Shown here piece after piece: positions 27,358 to 36,078 of a stretch of 62,009 nt of DNA. The notes below the pieces were generated by a model that was not told the DNA's origin, did not search any database, and saw only the letters and a program-made list of their open reading frames with translations. The stretch covers positions 1-62,009 of the forward strand of contig JAUHYC010000018.1 of NCBI GenBank assembly GCA_030426685.1, read 5' to 3'. Both the position numbers and the translations under genes were made by a program. The first letter of the stretch is position 1; every line of letters begins with the position of its first letter. The DNA comes from Alphaproteobacteria bacterium (GTDB lineage Bacteria > Pseudomonadota > Alphaproteobacteria > Rhodobacterales > Rhodobacteraceae).

Positions 27358-27936
27358 TCACGGACGGTGATTGATCCGGCCTACCGTCCATCGGTTGCGG
27401 CGTCGCGTAATGTCGGTGACCGAAAGATTGTCTATCCTGTGGCTGAAGGCCTGCTGCGCGTCTACATCCAGCGCGCGCTGCAGCTGAGTCAGGATCACCC
27501 CGAAATGTGCAACTACGATCAGGTCGCTGCCGGTATGGCCAGCAATCAACGCATCGATCACGGCATCGACACGCGCACGGACCTGGTTCCAGCTTTCACC
27601 GCTCGGGGGCCTGACTTCACCCGGATTGTCCCAATAGGCAAAGCAGAGCTCTGGATCCTCGGCTTCGATCTCGGCAAAGGCGCGCATCTCCCATGTGCCG
27701 AAGTTGATCTCGCGCAGGTCCATATGATGCGGCAGGCGCTGTCGGTTGCCCTGAATGGCGGTGGCAGTGTCTGCCGCCCGCTTTAGGTCTGACGAGATGA
27801 CCACGGCGTCCGCAGGCAGATGCGCCGAGAGCCGGGCAATCGCTTTGGTATCGCTGAGATCGGCGGGAAGATCAGACCAGCCCACCATCGTTTTGGCATG
27901 GGTCGGGCCGTGTCGCACCAGATGCAGGCGGGTCAA
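27358..27936 (-). CDS. Histidine phosphatase, probable alpha-ribazole phosphatase (CobC-like)
   Basis: A 192-aa phosphoglycerate-mutase-fold phosphatase with the RHG motif at residues 8-10 (LHLVRHGPTHAKT), SSDLKRAADTA near 48 and a second catalytic His in VVAHFGVILT near 139. It overlaps cobU by 4 bp. That pairing makes alpha-ribazole-5'-phosphate the likely substrate, in the nucleotide-loop stage of cobalamin synthesis. By sequence alone only the superfamily is certain. Confidence 0.82.
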   Translation of the reverse strand: MTRLHLVRHGPTHAKTMVGWSDLPADLSDTKAIARLSAHLPADAVVISSDLKRAADTATAIQGNRQRLPHHMDLREINFGTWEMRAFAEIEAEDPELCFAYWDNPGEVRPPSGESWNQVRARVDAVIDALIAGHTGSDLIVVAHFGVILTQLQRALDVDAQQAFSHRIDNLSVTDITRRRNRWTVGRINHRP

Positions 27937-28454
27937 AGGGGGGCCCCCTTCAAGACGCGGGGCAGTCCGGCGGTCACCTGCACGACCCGATCTGCCTGTG
28001 CGGCAAGCGCGATGTTCAACCGCCCCTGCGCCTCACGAAAGCGGCGCGACAGCGCGTTGTCGGGCACGATGCCATGGCCGACCTCGTTCGAGACGATCAC
28101 GACCGGTGCCACGCAGGTATTCAGTGCCGCAAGCAAATCGGTTTGCGCCTGATCCAGATTGTTTTCGGCCAGCAGGTGGTTGGTCAGCCACATGGTTGCG
28201 CAATCAACCAGACAGGCCTGATCCGAAGCCAGCGCCGACAGGGTAGGCCCAAGTTCGAACGGAGCCTCGATTGTGGTCCAGTCAGCGCCTCTTTGTGCAA
28301 TATGTTGCCTGATTTTCAGGCGCATCTCATCATCAAATACTTGTGATGTAGCGAGATAAACGCGGTTTTTGTCATATGATACAACAAGTTGTTCCGCAAA
28401 AAGCGATTTTCCGGATGCTGCGCCGCCCAAGACTAAGGTTAAATCGGGGTGCAC
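27933..28454 (-). CDS. cobU: Adenosylcobinamide kinase/adenosylcobinamide-phosphate guanylyltransferase
   Basis: A 173-aa bifunctional enzyme that phosphorylates adenosylcobinamide and transfers GMP to it, in cobalamin assembly. The P-loop is LGGAASGKS (9-17) and H51 in KIRQHIAQRG is the likely guanylylated His. The start is the GTG at 28454, with AGAAAGG 8 nt upstream; it gives the usual family length, whereas the longer frame runs into the rpoH promoter. No cobalamin riboswitch is visible upstream. Confidence 0.92.
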   Translation of the reverse strand: MHPDLTLVLGGAASGKSLFAEQLVVSYDKNRVYLATSQVFDDEMRLKIRQHIAQRGADWTTIEAPFELGPTLSALASDQACLVDCATMWLTNHLLAENNLDQAQTDLLAALNTCVAPVVIVSNEVGHGIVPDNALSRRFREAQGRLNIALAAQADRVVQVTAGLPRVLKGAPL

Positions 28455-28471
28455 TTTTATTACCTTTCTAG

Positions 28472-28501
28472 TGATCCATCCGGTTTTGCTCTGCGTATCG
28501 A
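28472..28501 (+). promoter_or_regulatory. RpoE(ECF)-like promoter candidate upstream of rpoH
   Basis: TGATCC at 28472-28477 is followed, after 18 bp, by TATCGA (28496-28501), 64 nt before the rpoH ATG. In Rhodobacter sphaeroides RpoE-dependent promoters carry a TGATCC-type -35 and drive rpoHII. The -10 is a loose match, so this is a candidate. Confidence 0.4.
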
Positions 28502-28564
28502 CCTCAGGACGACAAGACAAGTCCGGCTCATCGCCAGTTGCAAAGGGAGAAAAGGGAGAGTTGC

Positions 28565-29443
28565 ATGGCACTGGACAATGCAAATGATTTTTCGATGTCC
28601 CGACAGGCAATGAAGGCAGAATTGCTGGATGCGGAGACCGAGTTGCGGCTGGCCTATGCATGGCGTGACGAACGGGATGAACAGGCGCTGCACCGTCTGA
28701 TCACCGCATATATGCGGCTGGCGATTTCAATGGCGGCCAAGTTCAAGCGCTACGGTGCGCCGATGAATGACCTGATCCAGGAGGCAGGGCTGGGCCTGAT
28801 GAAGGCCGCAGACAAGTTTGATCCGGATCGCGGCGTGCGCTTTTCGACCTATGCGGTCTGGTGGATCAAGGCCAGCATTCAGGATTATGTCATGCGCAAT
28901 TGGTCGATGGTGCGCACCGGTTCGACCTCGTCCCAAAAATCCCTGTTCTTCAACATGCGCCGGGTTCAGGCGCGGCTGGAGCGTGAGGCCGCAACCGAAG
29001 GGCTGGAACTGGATCGTCATCAGCTCCATCAGATGATCGCGGCAGAGATCGGTGTGCCTCTGCGTGATGTCGAGATGATGGAAGGGCGGCTTGCGGGGTC
29101 GGATTTCTCGTTGAATGCCGTGCAGTCGGCGGATGAGGACGGGCGCGAATGGATCGACGCGCTGGAGGATGAACGTGAACAGGCCGCCGAAGCCGTCGAG
29201 CACAGCCACGACACGCAGCAATTGCGCGAATGGCTGATTGTTGCCATGCGGTCGCTGAATGATCGCGAACGGTTCATCGTGCGCGAACGCAAGCTGCGTG
29301 AGCCGGTGCGGACACTGGAAAGCCTGGGTCAGGAGCTGGGCCTTTCGAAAGAGCGTGTGCGCCAGCTCGAAGCAGCGGCCTTTGTGAAGATGCGCAAGAA
29401 CCTTGAAGCGCAGTCACGCGAGGTGCAACACTTCTTCGCATGA
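28565..29443 (+). CDS. rpoH: Alternative sigma factor RpoH, RpoHII type
   Basis: A 292-aa sigma-32 family factor directing stress-gene transcription. Region 2 is clear (YMRLAISMAAKFKRYGAP, LIQEAGLGLMKAADKFDP, FSTYAVWWIKASIQDYVM), as is the RpoH segment QKSLFFNMRR, and region 4 ends ELGLSKERVRQLE. The N-terminus MALDNANDFSMSRQAMKAE resembles the RpoHII branch, linked to singlet-oxygen and oxidative stress in Rhodobacter, rather than RpoHI. The ATG at 28565 has AAAGGGAGAG upstream. An ECF-like promoter lies at 28472-28501. The stop overlaps chaN by 4 bp. Confidence 0.93.
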   Translation: MALDNANDFSMSRQAMKAELLDAETELRLAYAWRDERDEQALHRLITAYMRLAISMAAKFKRYGAPMNDLIQEAGLGLMKAADKFDPDRGVRFSTYAVWWIKASIQDYVMRNWSMVRTGSTSSQKSLFFNMRRVQARLEREAATEGLELDRHQLHQMIAAEIGVPLRDVEMMEGRLAGSDFSLNAVQSADEDGREWIDALEDEREQAAEAVEHSHDTQQLREWLIVAMRSLNDRERFIVRERKLREPVRTLESLGQELGLSKERVRQLEAAAFVKMRKNLEAQSREVQHFFA

Positions 29444-30261
29444 AACCCATTGCGATTCTTACAGCTTTTCTGTTGCTGGCCGCTATGCCCCAGATGGGTC
29501 GCGCGGCTGATCTGATCCCTGATGACGTATTGGCCGAGATGCAGTCGGCCGATGTCGTCATCCTGGGTGAAATCCACGACAACCCGCAGCACCATCTGGT
29601 CCAGACCGAAGCACTAGAGGCGATCTCGCCTTCGGCCGTTGTCTGGGAAATGGTGACCGAAGAGGGGGCGCAGCGGCTGGCACAGAAGGCGGCGAACAAT
29701 CCCGAGGAATTGTCAAGAATTCTGCGCTGGGCCGAATCCGGCTGGCCTCCGCTCAGTTTGTATTACCCGGTCTTTCAGGCGTCGAATGCACCGGTCTACG
29801 GGGCCATGGTTCCACGCGCCGCCGCGCGCGCCGCGATGGAGCGGGGGGCGGCCACGGCACTGGGGGCGGATGCGGCCAGATATGGCCTGACCGTTCCTTT
29901 GCCACCTGAAGACCAAGCCGCGCGCGAGGCACATCAGCTTGCGGTCCATTGCAACGCGTTACCCGCTGAGGCGTTGCCTCAGATGGTGGCGATTCAGCGA
30001 TTGCGGGATGCGGTTTTGACCCGGGCCATATTGCGCGCCACAGATGAAACCGGCGGCCCCGTTGCCGTGATAACCGGTAATGGGCACGCCCGTAAGGATC
30101 AGGGCATTCCCACCTTTTTGTCGCGCCTGAGTCCGGGGCTGAAGGTGTTTGTATTGGGTCAATCCGAAGACGGGCTTATCGATGGTGACTTTGACGCCGT
30201 GATCGACAGCCCGATGGCCGAGCGTGAGGACCCCTGCAAAGCCTTTGAGACACAGAATTAA
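29440..30261 (+). CDS. ChaN family haem/iron-associated protein
   Basis: A 273-aa exported protein of the ChaN (Cofac_haem_bdg) family, thought to bind haem at the membrane. The signal peptide AILTAFLLLAAMPQMGRAA is followed by the family hallmark GEIHDNPQHH at residues 43-52; TGNGHARKDQGIP lies near residue 215. There is no lipobox, so it should be periplasmic. It overlaps rpoHII by 4 bp, implying stress co-expression. Confidence 0.85.
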   Translation: MKPIAILTAFLLLAAMPQMGRAADLIPDDVLAEMQSADVVILGEIHDNPQHHLVQTEALEAISPSAVVWEMVTEEGAQRLAQKAANNPEELSRILRWAESGWPPLSLYYPVFQASNAPVYGAMVPRAAARAAMERGAATALGADAARYGLTVPLPPEDQAAREAHQLAVHCNALPAEALPQMVAIQRLRDAVLTRAILRATDETGGPVAVITGNGHARKDQGIPTFLSRLSPGLKVFVLGQSEDGLIDGDFDAVIDSPMAEREDPCKAFETQN

Positions 30262-30324
30262 CTGCTGGAACTGCCCGGCGGCGTTGCATACTGTCAGGGC
30301 AGACCGGTACGGGAAGGGCAAGAC

Positions 30325-31521
30325 ATGCTGGCATCCAAACGCATTCTGCTGATAATTGGTGGCGGGATCGCTGCGTATAAATCGCTGGATCTTATCCGCC
30401 GCCTGCGGGAACGCGGTGCAGCGGTCACCCCGGTTCTGACCCGCGCTGCCGAGGAATTCGTAACGCCGCTCTCCGTGTCGGCGCTGGCGGGTGAAAAGGT
30501 CTACCGGGATCTGTTTGACCTGACCGACGAAGCTGAGATGGGGCATATCCAACTGTCGCGCTCGGCCGATCTGATCGTGGTAGCACCGGCAACCGCTGAC
30601 CTGATGGGCAAGATGGCGGGGGGGCTGGCGAATGATCTGGCCTCGACCCTGCTGATGGCGACTGATACGCCGGTTCTGTGCGCCCCCGCGATGAATGTGC
30701 GGATGTGGGATCATCCAGCCACCCGGCGCAACCATGCGCAGCTTGCAGCCGATGGCGTGCGCTTCGTCGGCCCTAACGAGGGTGACATGGCCTGTGGTGA
30801 ATACGGCCCGGGCCGAATGTCCGAACCGCTTGAGATCGTGGCCGCCATTGAGGCGCAGTTCGGATACGGGCCGCTGAATGGCAGGCGCGTTCTGGTCACT
30901 TCTGGGCCAACGCACGAACCGATCGATCCGGTGCGCTATATCGCCAACCGGTCCTCGGGCGCGCAGGGAACGGCGGTGGCGCGGGCGTTGGCTGCGCTGG
31001 GGGCAGAAGTGATTTTTGTCACCGGGCCCGCTGAGGTTGCACCACCTGAGGGGGTCAAGGTTGTGCAGATCGAAACCGCGCAACAGATGTCAGATGCAGT
31101 CGAGGCCGCGCTGCCGGTCGATGCGGGCGTGTTTGCAGCAGCAGTGGCCGATTGGCGCGTCGCTGCAGCCTCGGATAAGAAACTGAAGAAAAGCCGCGAT
31201 GGGCTTCCCGCGTTGGAATTTGCGGAAAACCCGGACATCCTGAAACGTGTCGCACGGATGGGGACGGGCCGTCCGGCTCTGGTCGTGGGCTTTGCGGCCG
31301 AAACGGATAACGTCATCGAACATGCGACTGCAAAACGTGCGCGAAAAGGGTGCGACTGGATTGTCGCCAATGACGTTAGCCCTGCAACGGGCATCATGGG
31401 CGGGTCTGAAAATGCCGTGACTCTGATCTCGGACGAAGGAGCCGAAGAATGGCCGCGCATGGGCAAGGATGCGGTGGCTGAACGGCTGGCGCTGAAGATT
31501 GCTGAGGCTCTGGCAGTGTAA
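30325..31521 (+). CDS. coaBC: Phosphopantothenoylcysteine decarboxylase / phosphopantothenate-cysteine ligase
   Basis: A 398-aa bifunctional coenzyme A enzyme. The N-terminal flavin-dependent CoaC half has [24 protein letters not shown] and the active-site Cys157 in [10 protein letters not shown]. The C-terminal CoaB half starts at [19 protein letters not shown] and has KKLKKS and SNDV-like [13 protein letters not shown] blocks. It stands 26 nt upstream of dut, the usual order. Confidence 0.96.
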   Translation: MLASKRILLIIGGGIAAYKSLDLIRRLRERGAAVTPVLTRAAEEFVTPLSVSALAGEKVYRDLFDLTDEAEMGHIQLSRSADLIVVAPATADLMGKMAGGLANDLASTLLMATDTPVLCAPAMNVRMWDHPATRRNHAQLAADGVRFVGPNEGDMACGEYGPGRMSEPLEIVAAIEAQFGYGPLNGRRVLVTSGPTHEPIDPVRYIANRSSGAQGTAVARALAALGAEVIFVTGPAEVAPPEGVKVVQIETAQQMSDAVEAALPVDAGVFAAAVADWRVAAASDKKLKKSRDGLPALEFAENPDILKRVARMGTGRPALVVGFAAETDNVIEHATAKRARKGCDWIVANDVSPATGIMGGSENAVTLISDEGAEEWPRMGKDAVAERLALKIAEALAV

Positions 31522-31547
31522 TCGCCATAAAAATAAGAGGTACTGGG

Positions 31548-32003
31548 ATGGTTGCAATTCGTGTGATCCGCGAGGATGGGGCTGATCCTTCGGTCCCGCT
31601 GCCCTCATATGAAAGCGCGGGCGCGGCGGGGGCCGATGTGCGGGCCAATTTACCAGAAGGTGGGGCGATCACGCTGCAGCCGGGGGAGCGCGCATTGGTG
31701 CCTACCGGTTTGCGAATTGAAATCCCGCAAGGATTTGAGGTTCAGGTCCGCCCGCGCTCGGGCCTGGCACTGAAACACGGGATTACGTTGCTGAACACAC
31801 CCGGTACGATCGACAGCGACTATCGCGGCCCGTTGGGTGTGATCGTGATAAATGCCGGGCAGGACCCCTTTGAGATCACGCACGGAGAACGTATCGCGCA
31901 GCTTGTGGTCGCTCCGGTGGTACAGGCGACGTTCGACTTCGCTGAGGTCTTGACTGAAACCGACCGCGGCGCGGACGGGTTCGGCTCAACCGGGCGCGGC
32001 TGA
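31548..32003 (+). CDS. dut: dUTP diphosphatase
   Basis: A 151-aa trimeric dUTPase hydrolysing dUTP to dUMP. All five family motifs can be followed, including AGADVRANL (26-34), [20 protein letters not shown] and the C-terminal glycine-rich arm [12 protein letters not shown]. The stop overlaps the next start by 1 nt. Confidence 0.97.
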   Translation: MVAIRVIREDGADPSVPLPSYESAGAAGADVRANLPEGGAITLQPGERALVPTGLRIEIPQGFEVQVRPRSGLALKHGITLLNTPGTIDSDYRGPLGVIVINAGQDPFEITHGERIAQLVVAPVVQATFDFAEVLTETDRGADGFGSTGRG

Positions 32004-33049
32004 TGCTGCTTGTTCTGGTCCTCGCCGCAGGATTGTGGGGTATCAGCTTATTTGCCGGTGTGTCGCGGACGGCGCGGATGGCTTCGATCGGGGTGCTGCT
32101 GGCCGGGGTGATCATCGCCCAGCTTGCGCTGCCCGATGGGCATCCATTGCGTCAGATGACTGGCGGCTCTGCAGCGATGTGGCTGATCCTTGCTGGCTCT
32201 GCTGTGCTGGTTCTGCTCTATGGTCGGGGTGTGCAAGCGCTGCGGAACCGCGCTGAAACCACCCGGAACAAGGAGTCCGCAATGCCGCCCGATCAGTTCA
32301 GTGACACCGAGCTTGAACGCTATGCTCGCCACATCGTCCTACGCGAGCTTGGCGGGCCGGGGCAGAAACGCATGAAGCAGGCGCGGGTGCTGGTGATCGG
32401 GGCGGGTGGTCTGGGTGCGCCGGCGTTGCAATATCTGGCTGCCGCGGGCATCGGCACGATCGGTGTGATTGACGATGATGTTGTCGAGAATGCCAACCTG
32501 CAGCGGCAGGTGATCCACCGCGACACGGATATCGGGATGCCCAAGGTGTTTTCGGCACAAGTCGCGATGCAGGCGCAGAACCCCAATGTGGTCGTTTTGC
32601 CCTATCACCGTCGCCTAACCGAAGAAATTGCCGCAGATCTGTTTGCCGATTTCGATTTGATTCTGGATGGCACCGATAATTTTGATACCCGCTATCTGGC
32701 CAATCGCACAGCTGTCACGCTGGGAAAACCGCTGATTTCAGGTGCGTTGTCGCAATGGGAAGGGCAGCTGAGCGTGTTTGATCCCGCTTCGGGCGGCCCC
32801 TGCTATCAGTGCATTTTCCCCCAGGCCCCGGCCCCCGGGCTTGCCCCGTCCTGCGCCGAGGCCGGTGTGATCGGTCCATTGCCGGGCGTAGTGGGATCGA
32901 TGATGGCGATTGAGGCGATCAAGGTGATCACCGGCGCGGGTCAGACCTTGCGCGGTGAGATGCTGATCTATGACGCGCTCTATGGGGAAAGTCGCAAGAT
33001 CACCCTGTCACAGCGCGCGGATTGCCCAGTCTGCGGGGCGTCTGCCTGA
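32003..33049 (+). CDS. HesA/MoeB/ThiF adenylyltransferase with N-terminal membrane anchor
   Basis: The 348-aa frame has about three hydrophobic helices (1-18, 24-43, 56-74) followed by a complete MoeB/ThiF E1-like domain: nucleotide loop GAGGLG (133-138), ILDGTDNFDTRYL, and zinc Cys pairs CYQC and CPVC. Such enzymes adenylate the C-terminus of MoaD/ThiS-like sulfur carriers. An internal ATG at 32282 (M94, MPPDQFSDTELERYARH) has a perfect AAGGAG about 6 nt upstream and would give a 255-aa soluble MoeB, so two products may be made. It overlaps dut by 1 nt. Confidence 0.85.
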   Translation: MLLVLVLAAGLWGISLFAGVSRTARMASIGVLLAGVIIAQLALPDGHPLRQMTGGSAAMWLILAGSAVLVLLYGRGVQALRNRAETTRNKESAMPPDQFSDTELERYARHIVLRELGGPGQKRMKQARVLVIGAGGLGAPALQYLAAAGIGTIGVIDDDVVENANLQRQVIHRDTDIGMPKVFSAQVAMQAQNPNVVVLPYHRRLTEEIAADLFADFDLILDGTDNFDTRYLANRTAVTLGKPLISGALSQWEGQLSVFDPASGGPCYQCIFPQAPAPGLAPSCAEAGVIGPLPGVVGSMMAIEAIKVITGAGQTLRGEMLIYDALYGESRKITLSQRADCPVCGASA

Positions 33050-33123
33050 CAGGTCGTGAAATTTCCGGATAGCTCTGGATCATTCTCACATGCGGGCATA
33101 GCAATGGGGCAAAGGAGATGCCC

Positions 33124-35139
33124 ATGACCAACCCGATCCTGTCCGACTGGAATACGCCGTTCGAACTTGCCCCTTTTGCCCGCATATCTGATGACGATTT
33201 CGCCCCCGCTCTGGAACAGGCGTTGAAAGCCCACAACGCGCAGATCGACGCGATTGCCACCAATCCCGAGGCACCGAGTTTCGCCAACACAATCGAGGCA
33301 CTTGAGGCTGCCGGCGGGCAATTGGACAAGGTCCTGTCGGTCTTTTTCACGGTTGCGGGTGCGGATAGCAATCCCAAGCGTGAGGAGTTGCAGCGAGAAT
33401 TCTCTCCGAAACTGGCTGCGCATTTCTCGGGCATTTCATCGAACAAGTCGCTGTTTCAGCGCGTTGCGGACCTGTGGGATCGGCGTGATGATCTGGACCT
33501 GAGCGATGAACAGGCCCGTGTGCTGATGCTGTCCCATCGTGGTTTTGTCCGCGCGGGTGCCGCGCTGGAAGGCGAAGAAGATGCGCGGATGCAGGAAATC
33601 AAGGCGCGGCTGGCCTCGCTGGGCACCTCCTTCACTCAGAATCTTCTGGCGGATGAGCGGGACTGGTATATGGACCTGTCCGAAGCTGACCTGCAGGGCC
33701 TGCCGGATTTTGTCGTGGACGCCGCGGGCGCTGCAGGGCAGGAGAAGGGTGCAGACGGCCCGGTTGTAACCTTGTCGCGGTCGATCATTGTGCCATTCCT
33801 GCAATTCTCACCCCGGCGAGATCTGCGCGAACAGGCCTATCGCGCCTGGACCGCACGCGGGGCAAATGGTGGTGACACCGATAACCGTGAAATCGCCGCC
33901 GAGATTCTGAGCCTGCGTGAAGAACGCGCCAAGCTGTTGGGCTATGACAGCTTTGCTGACTACAAGCTGGAAACCGAGATGGCCCGCACGCCGGACCGTG
34001 TGCGTGAACTTCTGATGCAGGTGTGGGCACCTGCCAAGGCGCGCGCCGAGGCAGATGCCGAAACTCTGACACGGATGATGCAGGACGATGGCGTCAACGG
34101 CCCGCTCGAGGCGTGGGACTGGCGCTACTATGCCGAGAAGCGCCGCAAGACCGAACATGATCTGGACGAGGCCGCGCTGAAACCCTACCTGCAGCTCGAC
34201 CGCATGATTGAGGCGGCGTTTGCCTGTGCCGGGCGCCTGTTCGGACTGAAATTCGCGCCGCTGGACGTGCCTCTCTATCACCCCGACTGCCGTGCATGGG
34301 AGGTGACACGCAACGGCAAGCATATAGCGGTGTTCATCGGTGACTATTTCGCGCGCGGATCAAAACGCTCCGGCGCATGGTGCAGCGCGATGCGCGGGCA
34401 GGCCAAGTATCCGAAGACGCAGGCCCCCGTCGTGATCAATGTCTGCAACTTCGCCAAGGGCGATCCGGCGTTGCTGTCCTATGACGACGCCCGCACGCTG
34501 TTTCACGAATTCGGCCATGCGCTGCATCAGATGCTGTCTGACGTAACCTATGAGAGCATCTCGGGCACCTCCGTCGCGCGGGATTTCGTCGAACTGCCCA
34601 GCCAGCTATTCGAGCACTGGCTGGAAGTGCCCGAGGTGTTGGCAGAATTCGCAACCCATGCCGAGACCGGCGCGCCGATGCCGCAGGAGATGCTGGAGAA
34701 GGTGTTGCAGGCCGCCAATTTCGATCAGGGCTTCCAGACGGTGGAATATGTCGCCTCGGCGCTGGTCGATCTGGCCTTCCACGAGGGCAATGCCCCTGCC
34801 GACCCGATGGTGAAACAGGCTGAGGTTTTGGCCGGGATCGGAATGCCGTCGGCCATCGGTATGCGCCACGTCACGCCCCATTTCGCCCATGTATTTGCGG
34901 GTGATGGCTATAGCTCGGGCTATTACAGCTATATGTGGTCCGAGGTCATGGATGCCGACGCCTTCGCTGCCTTTGAAGAGGCCGGAGGTGCCTTTGATCC
35001 CGAGCGCGCCAAGGCGCTGGAGGACAACATCCTGTCCACCGGAGGTTCACGCGAGGCCGAAGACCTCTATCTGGCATTCCGCGGGCGATTGCCGGGGGTC
35101 GAGGCACTGCTGAAAGGCCGGGGTCTGATCGCCGCCTAA
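33124..35139 (+). CDS. M3 family metallopeptidase (Dcp/oligopeptidase A type)
   Basis: A 671-aa cytoplasmic zinc peptidase of the thimet/dipeptidyl carboxypeptidase family, degrading small peptides. The zinc motif HEFGHALHQM lies near residues 461-470, with the third ligand in ISGTSVARDFVELPSQLFEHW downstream. The ATG at 33124 is preferred over 33118 because AAAGGAG (33111-33117) is at correct spacing for it. Its stop overlaps the stop of convergent ghrA. Confidence 0.93.
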   Translation: MTNPILSDWNTPFELAPFARISDDDFAPALEQALKAHNAQIDAIATNPEAPSFANTIEALEAAGGQLDKVLSVFFTVAGADSNPKREELQREFSPKLAAHFSGISSNKSLFQRVADLWDRRDDLDLSDEQARVLMLSHRGFVRAGAALEGEEDARMQEIKARLASLGTSFTQNLLADERDWYMDLSEADLQGLPDFVVDAAGAAGQEKGADGPVVTLSRSIIVPFLQFSPRRDLREQAYRAWTARGANGGDTDNREIAAEILSLREERAKLLGYDSFADYKLETEMARTPDRVRELLMQVWAPAKARAEADAETLTRMMQDDGVNGPLEAWDWRYYAEKRRKTEHDLDEAALKPYLQLDRMIEAAFACAGRLFGLKFAPLDVPLYHPDCRAWEVTRNGKHIAVFIGDYFARGSKRSGAWCSAMRGQAKYPKTQAPVVINVCNFAKGDPALLSYDDARTLFHEFGHALHQMLSDVTYESISGTSVARDFVELPSQLFEHWLEVPEVLAEFATHAETGAPMPQEMLEKVLQAANFDQGFQTVEYVASALVDLAFHEGNAPADPMVKQAEVLAGIGMPSAIGMRHVTPHFAHVFAGDGYSSGYYSYMWSEVMDADAFAAFEEAGGAFDPERAKALEDNILSTGGSREAEDLYLAFRGRLPGVEALLKGRGLIAA

Positions 35140-36068
35140 TATCCCAGCCCGCGATCCACGAGGTGCAGGAAGGGCTCACCTGCCTCGCCGCGGCGGATGT
35201 TCTCGCAGATCACCTGCGCTGCAGTCACGGGCCGGGTTTCCGAGGCGATATGGGGTGTCACCGTCACATTGGGATGCGCCCAATAGGGGTGTTCAGGCGG
35301 CAGCGGTTCGGTTCGGAACACGTCCAGCGTCGCGTGTTCGATCTGGCCCGAATTCAGCGCCGCCAGCAACGCCTCATCGTCGATCAGAGGCCCCCGACCC
35401 GGATTGAGGATCTTGGCCTCTTCCGGCAACAGGGCCATCGTATCCGCGTTCAGGATGTTCGTCGTTGCCGGTGTGTCCGGCAGAAGCAGTACAACGATCT
35501 CGGTCTGTGACAGTGCTTCGCGCAACCCATCCGCCCCGTGCTGACAGGTCACACCCGGAATGTCCTTTGCGGTGCGGCTCCAACCGAGAACATGGAAGTC
35601 CAGTGCCGCCAATGCGCGTGCAGCGGCCTCCCCCAACGCACCAAGCCCTAGAACACAAACCGTGCGCTGGGAGGCCAGCGGGGGTGCGTCCGGTGTCCAG
35701 CTCCCGTCCTGTTGCGTGATATGACGATCCATTCCGAGGTGATAACGCAGCACGTGACCCACCACCCATTCCGTCATTCCCTGCGTCAGCCCACCATCGA
35801 CCATGCGTGCCAGCGGCACAGTCAGGGTCTCATTATCTGATATGCTTTCGACCCCCGCCCAGAGGCTGAGCACGGCTTTGAGGCGCGTGAACGGGGTAAA
35901 GTCACATTGCCCGCCATTGGGGGCATAGACCACGTAGTCGACCTGATCGGCGGGAATGTCGGTGGCCAGATGAAAATCCAGCCCCGCCTCGGTCAGCCCC
36001 TGTCGCAGCAAGGGTTCATATTCCGGCCAAAGCTCAGGGCGCGCGGAAAACAGGACATTCACTGCCAT
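35136..36068 (-). CDS. ghrA: Glyoxylate/hydroxypyruvate reductase A
   Basis: A 310-aa D-2-hydroxyacid dehydrogenase reducing glyoxylate and hydroxypyruvate. NAD(P) motif VLGLGALGEAAARAL lies near residues 139-153, and the catalytic Arg/Glu/His trio is in WAGVES (R elsewhere), DVFRTEPLPPEHPYW and VTPHIASETRP. GhrA rather than GhrB is judged from the short N-terminus. It follows rodA by 10 nt but is probably only a passenger of the cell-shape operon. Confidence 0.88.
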   Translation of the reverse strand: MAVNVLFSARPELWPEYEPLLRQGLTEAGLDFHLATDIPADQVDYVVYAPNGGQCDFTPFTRLKAVLSLWAGVESISDNETLTVPLARMVDGGLTQGMTEWVVGHVLRYHLGMDRHITQQDGSWTPDAPPLASQRTVCVLGLGALGEAAARALAALDFHVLGWSRTAKDIPGVTCQHGADGLREALSQTEIVVLLLPDTPATTNILNADTMALLPEEAKILNPGRGPLIDDEALLAALNSGQIEHATLDVFRTEPLPPEHPYWAHPNVTVTPHIASETRPVTAAQVICENIRRGEAGEPFLHLVDRGLGY

Positions 36069-36078
36069 GGAAGACCTC

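Noticed and set aside
27300..28564. Cobalamin riboswitch near cobU
   Set aside because: The cobU upstream gap is only about 110 bp, is shared with the rpoH promoter and shows no B12-box sequence.
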